Origin: an uncultured Burkholderiales bacterium
Lineage (GTDB): Bacteria > Pseudomonadota > Gammaproteobacteria > Burkholderiales > Burkholderiaceae_C
DNA length: 44,352 nt
Assembly: GCA_937864005.1 (NCBI GenBank)
Contig: CALMIL010000096.1
Coordinates: 1 to 44,352, forward strand
Direction: 5' to 3'
The position numbers were made by a program, and so were the translations under genes. How positions within the stretch are numbered: position 1 is the first letter of the stretch; every line of letters begins with the position of its first letter. Of the stretch, positions 40,094 to 44,352 are shown piece by piece. Under the pieces are notes generated by a model, which saw only the letters and a list, made by a program, of their open reading frames with translations, did not search any database and was not told where the DNA came from.

Positions 40094-42799
40094 ATGTCCG
40101 CTCTTCCCGAATCCTTTCTCGGCGCGCCGGCCAACGATGACGATGCACAGGAAACGCGTGAATGGCTCGAGGCGTTGTCGGCCGTCATCGCCTCCGAAGG
40201 CGGCGCACGCGCGCACTTTCTGCTCGAGCAGTTGATCGATCAGGCGCGCCAGGCCGGCATCGACCTGCCGTTCTCGGCCAATACGGCCTACATCAACACG
40301 ATTCCCGCCGATCAAGAAGAGCGCACGCCGGGCAACATCGAGATCGAGGAGCGGCTGCGCGCCTACATGCGCTGGAACGCGATGGCGATGGTCGTGAAGG
40401 CGAATCGGCTGCATCCGGCCGATGGCGGCGACCTCGGCGGCCACATCGCAAGCTTCGCGTCGCTCGCGACGATGCTCGGCACCGGCTTCAACCACTTCTG
40501 GCACGCCGAGAGCGAAGGCCACGGCGGCGATCTGATCTATCACCAGGGCCACTCCTGTCCGGGCATCTACGCGCGTGCGTTCATGGAAGGGCGGATCAGC
40601 GAGGATCAGTTGATCCACTTCCGCCAGGAGGTCGACGGCAAGGGCATCTCGAGCTATCCGCACCCGAAGCTGATGCCCGAGTTCTGGCAGTTCTCGACCG
40701 TCTCGATGGGCCTCGGGCCGCTGATGTCGATCTACCAGGCGCGCTTCCTCAAATATTTGCACGCGCGCGGCATCGCCGACACCGCAAACCGCAAGGTCTG
40801 GGTCTTCTGCGGCGACGGCGAGATGGACGAACCCGAGGCGCTCGGCGCGGTCGGCCTCGCCTCGCGCGAACATCTGGACAACCTGATCTTCGTCATCAAC
40901 TGCAACCTGCAGCGGCTGGACGGCCCGGTGCGCGGCAACGGCAAGATCATCCAGGAACTGGAAAGCGAGTTCCGCGGATCGGGCTGGAACGTGATCAAGC
41001 TGCTGTGGGGCAGCTACTGGGATCCGCTGCTCGCGCGCGACAAGGAAGGCATCCTGCGCAAGGTGATGATGGATACCGTCGATGGCGACTATCAGGCCTT
41101 CCGCGCGAACGACGGCGCGTTCGTGCGCAAGAACTTCTTCGGGCGCCATCCGAAGCTGCTCGAGATGGTCGCCAACCTGAGCGACGAGGACGTCTGGCGC
41201 CTGAACCGAGGCGGCCACGATCCGCAGAAGGTGTACGCCGCATTTCACCGCGCGGCGCATCACAAGGGCCAGCCGACGGTGATCCTCGTCAAGACCGTCA
41301 AGGGCTACGGCATGGGCCGCAGCGGCGAGGGCAAGAATACGGCGCACCAGACGAAGAAGCTGATCGACGAGGACGTGAAGGCGTTCCGCGACCGCTTCAA
41401 TATCCCGATTCCCGACGACCAGCTCGGCGATATCCCGTTCATCAACCCCCCCGCGGACACGCCCGAGACGCAGTATCTGCACGCCCACCGCAAGGCGCTC
41501 GGCGGCTACCTGCCGCACCGGCGGGCGAAGGCCGACGAGAAGCTCGCCGTGCCGCCGCTCGAGACCTTCAAGGCGGTGCTGGAGCCGACCGCCGAGGGCC
41601 GCGAGATCTCGACGACCCAGGCCTTCGTGCGCTTTTTGACGCAGCTGCTGCGCGACAAGGAGTTGGGACCGCGCACGGTGCCGATCGTCGTCGACGAGGC
41701 GCGCACCTTCGGCATGGAAGGGCTGTTTCGCCAGATCGGCATCTACAACCCCGCGGGCCAGAACTACACGCCGGTCGACAAGGATCAGGTGATGTACTAC
41801 CGCGAGGACAAGGCCGGCCAGGTGCTGCAGGAGGGCATCAACGAGCCGGGCGGCATGGGCAGCTGGATCGCGGCGGCGACCTCGTACTCGACGAGCAACC
41901 GCATCATGATCCCGTTCTACGTCTACTACTCGATGTTCGGCTTCCAGCGCTTCGGCGATCTGGCGTGGGCCGCCGGCGACATGCTCGCGCGCGGCTTCCT
42001 GCTCGGCGGCACGTCGGGACGCACGACGCTCAACGGCGAGGGCCTGCAGCACGAGGACGGCCACAGCCACGTTCTCGCGAGCACGATCCCGAACTGCATC
42101 AGCTACGACCCGACCTTCGCGCACGAGGTCGGCGTCATCCTGCACCACGGCCTCGAGCGCATGGTCGAGCAGCAGGACGACGTCTATTTCTACATCACGC
42201 TCTTGAACGAGAACTACGCCCAGCCCGGACTGCGCGAGGGAAGCGAGGAAGAGATCATCCAGGGCATGTACCTGCTGCGCGAGGGCGCGAAGAAGACGCC
42301 ACGCGTAAACCTGCTCGGATCGGGCTCGATCCTGCGCGAGAGCATCCAGGCGCAGGAGCTGCTGGAGACCGATTGGGGCGTCGCCGCCAACGTCTGGAGC
42401 TGCCCGAGCTTCAACCAGCTCGCCCGCGACGGCCAGGACGTCGAACGCTGGAACCTGCTGCATCCGACGCAGACGCCGCGCGTGCCGTTCGTCACCCGCC
42501 AGCTCGACAAGCACGCCGGGCCGGTCGTCGCCTCGACCGACTACATCAAGAACTATGCCGAGCAGATCCGCGCCTACATGCCCAAGGGCCGCCACTACAA
42601 GGTTCTCGGCACCGACGGCTTCGGCCGCAGCGACTTCCGCTCCAAGCTGCGCGAGCACTTCGAGATCAACCGCCACTTCATCGTCGTCGCCGCCTTGAAG
42701 GCGCTCGCCGACGAAGGCACGCTGCCGGCGTCCAAGGTCGCCGAGGCGATCGCGAAATACGGCATCGATACCGAGAGAATCAACCCCCTGTACGCCTGA
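40094..42799 (+). CDS. aceE: Pyruvate dehydrogenase E1 component (homodimeric)
   Basis: A 901-residue thiamin-diphosphate enzyme that decarboxylates pyruvate and acetylates the lipoyl groups of AceF. It has the full length of AceE-type E1. The TPP/Mg motif is G240-D-G ... N269-C-N271 (CGDGEMDEPEA ... INCNLQ). GGDLGGHIASFASLA and NHFWHAESEGHGGDLIYHQGH are family hallmarks. The ATG at 40094 has AGGAGG 6 bases upstream. The leader between the kinase start and this ATG is only 149 bases and must hold two divergent promoters. The TPP riboswitch near 5800 shows that thiamin supply is regulated in this organism. aceF follows after 46 bases. Confidence 0.98.
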   Translation: MSALPESFLGAPANDDDAQETREWLEALSAVIASEGGARAHFLLEQLIDQARQAGIDLPFSANTAYINTIPADQEERTPGNIEIEERLRAYMRWNAMAMVVKANRLHPADGGDLGGHIASFASLATMLGTGFNHFWHAESEGHGGDLIYHQGHSCPGIYARAFMEGRISEDQLIHFRQEVDGKGISSYPHPKLMPEFWQFSTVSMGLGPLMSIYQARFLKYLHARGIADTANRKVWVFCGDGEMDEPEALGAVGLASREHLDNLIFVINCNLQRLDGPVRGNGKIIQELESEFRGSGWNVIKLLWGSYWDPLLARDKEGILRKVMMDTVDGDYQAFRANDGAFVRKNFFGRHPKLLEMVANLSDEDVWRLNRGGHDPQKVYAAFHRAAHHKGQPTVILVKTVKGYGMGRSGEGKNTAHQTKKLIDEDVKAFRDRFNIPIPDDQLGDIPFINPPADTPETQYLHAHRKALGGYLPHRRAKADEKLAVPPLETFKAVLEPTAEGREISTTQAFVRFLTQLLRDKELGPRTVPIVVDEARTFGMEGLFRQIGIYNPAGQNYTPVDKDQVMYYREDKAGQVLQEGINEPGGMGSWIAAATSYSTSNRIMIPFYVYYSMFGFQRFGDLAWAAGDMLARGFLLGGTSGRTTLNGEGLQHEDGHSHVLASTIPNCISYDPTFAHEVGVILHHGLERMVEQQDDVYFYITLLNENYAQPGLREGSEEEIIQGMYLLREGAKKTPRVNLLGSGSILRESIQAQELLETDWGVAANVWSCPSFNQLARDGQDVERWNLLHPTQTPRVPFVTRQLDKHAGPVVASTDYIKNYAEQIRAYMPKGRHYKVLGTDGFGRSDFRSKLREHFEINRHFIVVAALKALADEGTLPASKVAEAIAKYGIDTERINPLYA

Positions 42800-42845
42800 G
42801 CACACGCCGGTGCCGCAACTGCACAACTAGCATGGAGACGACAAG

Positions 42846-44352
42846 ATGGCAGTGATCGAAGTGAAGGTACCGGATATCGGCGATTTCGAGGAGGTCGATG
42901 TCATCGAGATCCTCGTCAAGCCGGGCGATGCGGTGAAGGTCGAGCAAAGCCTGATCACCGTCGAATCGGACAAGGCGTCGATGGAGATCCCGTCGTCGCA
43001 GGCCGGCATCGTCAAGGAAATCAAGGTCCAGCTCGGCGACAAGGTCAGCGAGGGCTCGACGGTGCTGATGCTCGAAGCCGAAGCCGCACAGGCACCGGCC
43101 GCACCGGCGCCCGCCGCGCCGGCCGCGCCGGCCGCGCCGGCCGCCGTAAGCGTGCAGGCTGCAGCGGCGTCAGCCGCGCCCGCGGCGCCGCCCGCCGCCG
43201 CACCTGCCCCGGCCGGCGCAACGATCGAGGTGCGCGTGCCCGATATCGGCGACTTCGATCAGGTGGCGGTGATCGAAGTGATGATCAAGCCGGGCGACAG
43301 CATCAAGGCCGAGCAGTCGATGATCACCGTCGAATCGGACAAGGCGTCGATGGAGATTCCGTCCTCGCACGCCGGCGTGGTGCGCGAGGTGCGCGTCAAG
43401 CTTGGCGACAAGGTCGGCGAGGGCAGCGTCGTCGCGCTGCTCGAGACGAGCGCCGCCGCCACCCCGGCCGCGAGCCCGGTCGCGGCGCCAGCGCCGGCGG
43501 CCGCGTCGCCTGCCCCTGCGCCTGTGCCTGCGCCGGCCACGTTCTCCACCCCGGTCGAGCGCCAGTCGCCGACATCCGCCTTGCCGGCCGACGATTCCGC
43601 GGGATCGACCGCACCGCTGCCGCATGCATCGCCCAGCATCCGCAAGCTGGCGCGCGAACTCGGCGTGCCGCTTGCCGAGGTGCGCGGCAGCGGGCCGAAG
43701 GGGCGGATCACGCAGGGCGACGTGCAGGATTTCGTGAAGGGCGTGATGGCGGGCAGCGTGCAGACCGCGGCGCAGAAGGCGAAGGCACCGGCCGCCGCGG
43801 CAGGCGGTGGCCTGCCGGGGCTGCTCGCCTGGCCGCAGGTCGACTTCGCGAAATTCGGGGCCATCGAGCGCAAGGATCTGGCGCGCATCAAGCGAATCAG
43901 CGGCGCGAACCTGCACCGCAACTGGGTCATGATTCCGCACGTCACGAACCACGATGACGCCGATATCACCGAGCTCGAAGCATTCCGGGTGCAGACGAAC
44001 AAGGAGAACGAAAAATCCGGCGTCAAGGTGACGATGCTCGCTTTCCTGATCAAGGCCTGCGTCGCGGCGCTCCAGAAGTTTCCCGAGTTCAACGCATCGC
44101 TCGACGGCGAGCAGCTCGTGCTGAAGAAGTATTTCCATATTGGCTTCGCCGCCGACACGCCCAACGGGTTGATGGTGCCGGTCATCAAGGACGCCGACCG
44201 CAAGGGCGTGATGCAGCTGTCGCGGGAGATGGCGGATCTTGCGAAGAAGGCGCGCGACGGCAAGCTGAGCCCGGGCGAGATGAGCGGCGCGTGCTTCACG
44301 ATCTCGTCGCTCGGCGGCATCGGCGGGCGCTATTTCACGCCGATCATCAATG
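42846..44352 (+). CDS. aceF: Dihydrolipoyl acetyltransferase E2 of pyruvate dehydrogenase, 3' end outside the window
   Basis: The first 502 codons are present. The order is lipoyl domain 1 (lipoyl-lysine K43 in ESDKASME), an Ala/Pro linker, lipoyl domain 2 (K166, same motif), a second Ala/Pro linker, the E3/E1-binding domain (about 262-296: SPSIRKLARELGVP ... GRITQGDV), and most of the catalytic acetyltransferase domain (from about 340: RIKRISGANLHRNW). The catalytic HRxxDG motif would lie beyond the window edge. The protein carries acetyl groups from AceE to CoA. The ATG at 42846 has GGAGA 7 bases upstream. The alanine-proline linkers are normal flexible hinges and not a foreign repeat. Confidence 0.96.
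   Translation, partial: MAVIEVKVPDIGDFEEVDVIEILVKPGDAVKVEQSLITVESDKASMEIPSSQAGIVKEIKVQLGDKVSEGSTVLMLEAEAAQAPAAPAPAAPAAPAAPAAVSVQAAAASAAPAAPPAAAPAPAGATIEVRVPDIGDFDQVAVIEVMIKPGDSIKAEQSMITVESDKASMEIPSSHAGVVREVRVKLGDKVGEGSVVALLETSAAATPAASPVAAPAPAAASPAPAPVPAPATFSTPVERQSPTSALPADDSAGSTAPLPHASPSIRKLARELGVPLAEVRGSGPKGRITQGDVQDFVKGVMAGSVQTAAQKAKAPAAAAGGGLPGLLAWPQVDFAKFGAIERKDLARIKRISGANLHRNWVMIPHVTNHDDADITELEAFRVQTNKENEKSGVKVTMLAFLIKACVAALQKFPEFNASLDGEQLVLKKYFHIGFAADTPNGLMVPVIKDADRKGVMQLSREMADLAKKARDGKLSPGEMSGACFTISSLGGIGGRYFTPIIN

Noticed and set aside
40013..42826. Long minus-strand open frame opposite aceE
   Set aside because: aceE on the plus strand is certain from its TPP motif and length; the opposite frame has no recognisable domain and is a codon-bias shadow.
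42846..43800. Repetitive Ala/Pro-coding DNA in aceF, considered as a repeat element
   Set aside because: These are the ordinary flexible linkers between lipoyl, binding and catalytic domains of E2 proteins.
1..44352. CRISPR arrays, rRNA genes, prophage structural genes, replication origin
   Set aside because: No regularly spaced repeats, rRNA-like segments, phage morphogenesis genes or DnaA-box clusters were seen on reading both strands.

Overview
The window is GC-rich chromosomal DNA in which third codon positions are strongly biased to G or C. The gene content points to a betaproteobacterium, most likely Burkholderiales. Indicators are a single-chain (AceE-type) pyruvate dehydrogenase E1 beside a PAS kinase/FixJ-type regulator, folD and prlC; a phasin for polyhydroxyalkanoate granules; a cysI-DUF934-cysH sulfate assimilation unit using an APS-type reductase; and a pcm-rhodanese-tolC cluster. 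The genus cannot be fixed from this sequence alone.

Positions 1-3424 look like accessory DNA on the 3' side of a tRNA-Asn gene (3425-3500, minus strand). They hold a complete IS3-family element (232-1680, with inverted repeats and a 3-bp target duplication) and one unrecognised 453-codon gene (1742-3103). That gene has atypical codon use and PD-(D/E)XK-nuclease-like motif spacing. A possible decayed integrase tail abuts the tRNA.

Positions 3567-13162 form a minus-strand block about cofactors, sulfur and transport. A TonB-dependent receptor is preceded by a TPP riboswitch, so it probably imports thiamin or a precursor. Then come ferredoxin/ferredoxin-NADP reductase, then cysH, DUF934, cysI and a TauE/SafE permease with overlapping or closely spaced ends, then tolC. 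Upstream of tolC, still on the minus strand, the order from the promoter is tetR, membrane fusion protein, RND pump, pcm and rhodanese. With tolC this gives a full three-part efflux system in one direction.

Positions 19371-26787 hold a weak 0.7-kb interval with one possible small gene, class I fumarase (minus), a TlpA-like thioredoxin and an SQR-like flavoprotein (plus), and an OmpR-type two-component system with a PepSY protein carrying a His-Asp repeat (minus). The phasin gene phaP (minus) follows, with a good sigma-70 promoter and an unusual structured 3' region bearing two terminators.

Positions 27031-33008 are plus-strand genes: a class IV-like histone deacetylase homologue, a nitroreductase and a 2-hydroxyacid dehydrogenase (close or overlapping), a small lipoprotein, rmuC and an MFS transporter.

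Positions 33034-39944 are minus-strand: a DUF4124/glutaredoxin-like exported protein, prlC and folD (overlapping), a terminator, then a FixJ-type response regulator and a PAS sensor kinase. Divergent from the kinase, aceE and aceF (cut by the window end) encode pyruvate dehydrogenase.

The observations most worth following are the in-frame duplication of the catalytic ECGLH tail of CysH with palindromic DNA between the copies, the TPP-riboswitch-controlled outer-membrane receptor, the PD-(D/E)XK-like island gene, and the structured RNA downstream of phaP.
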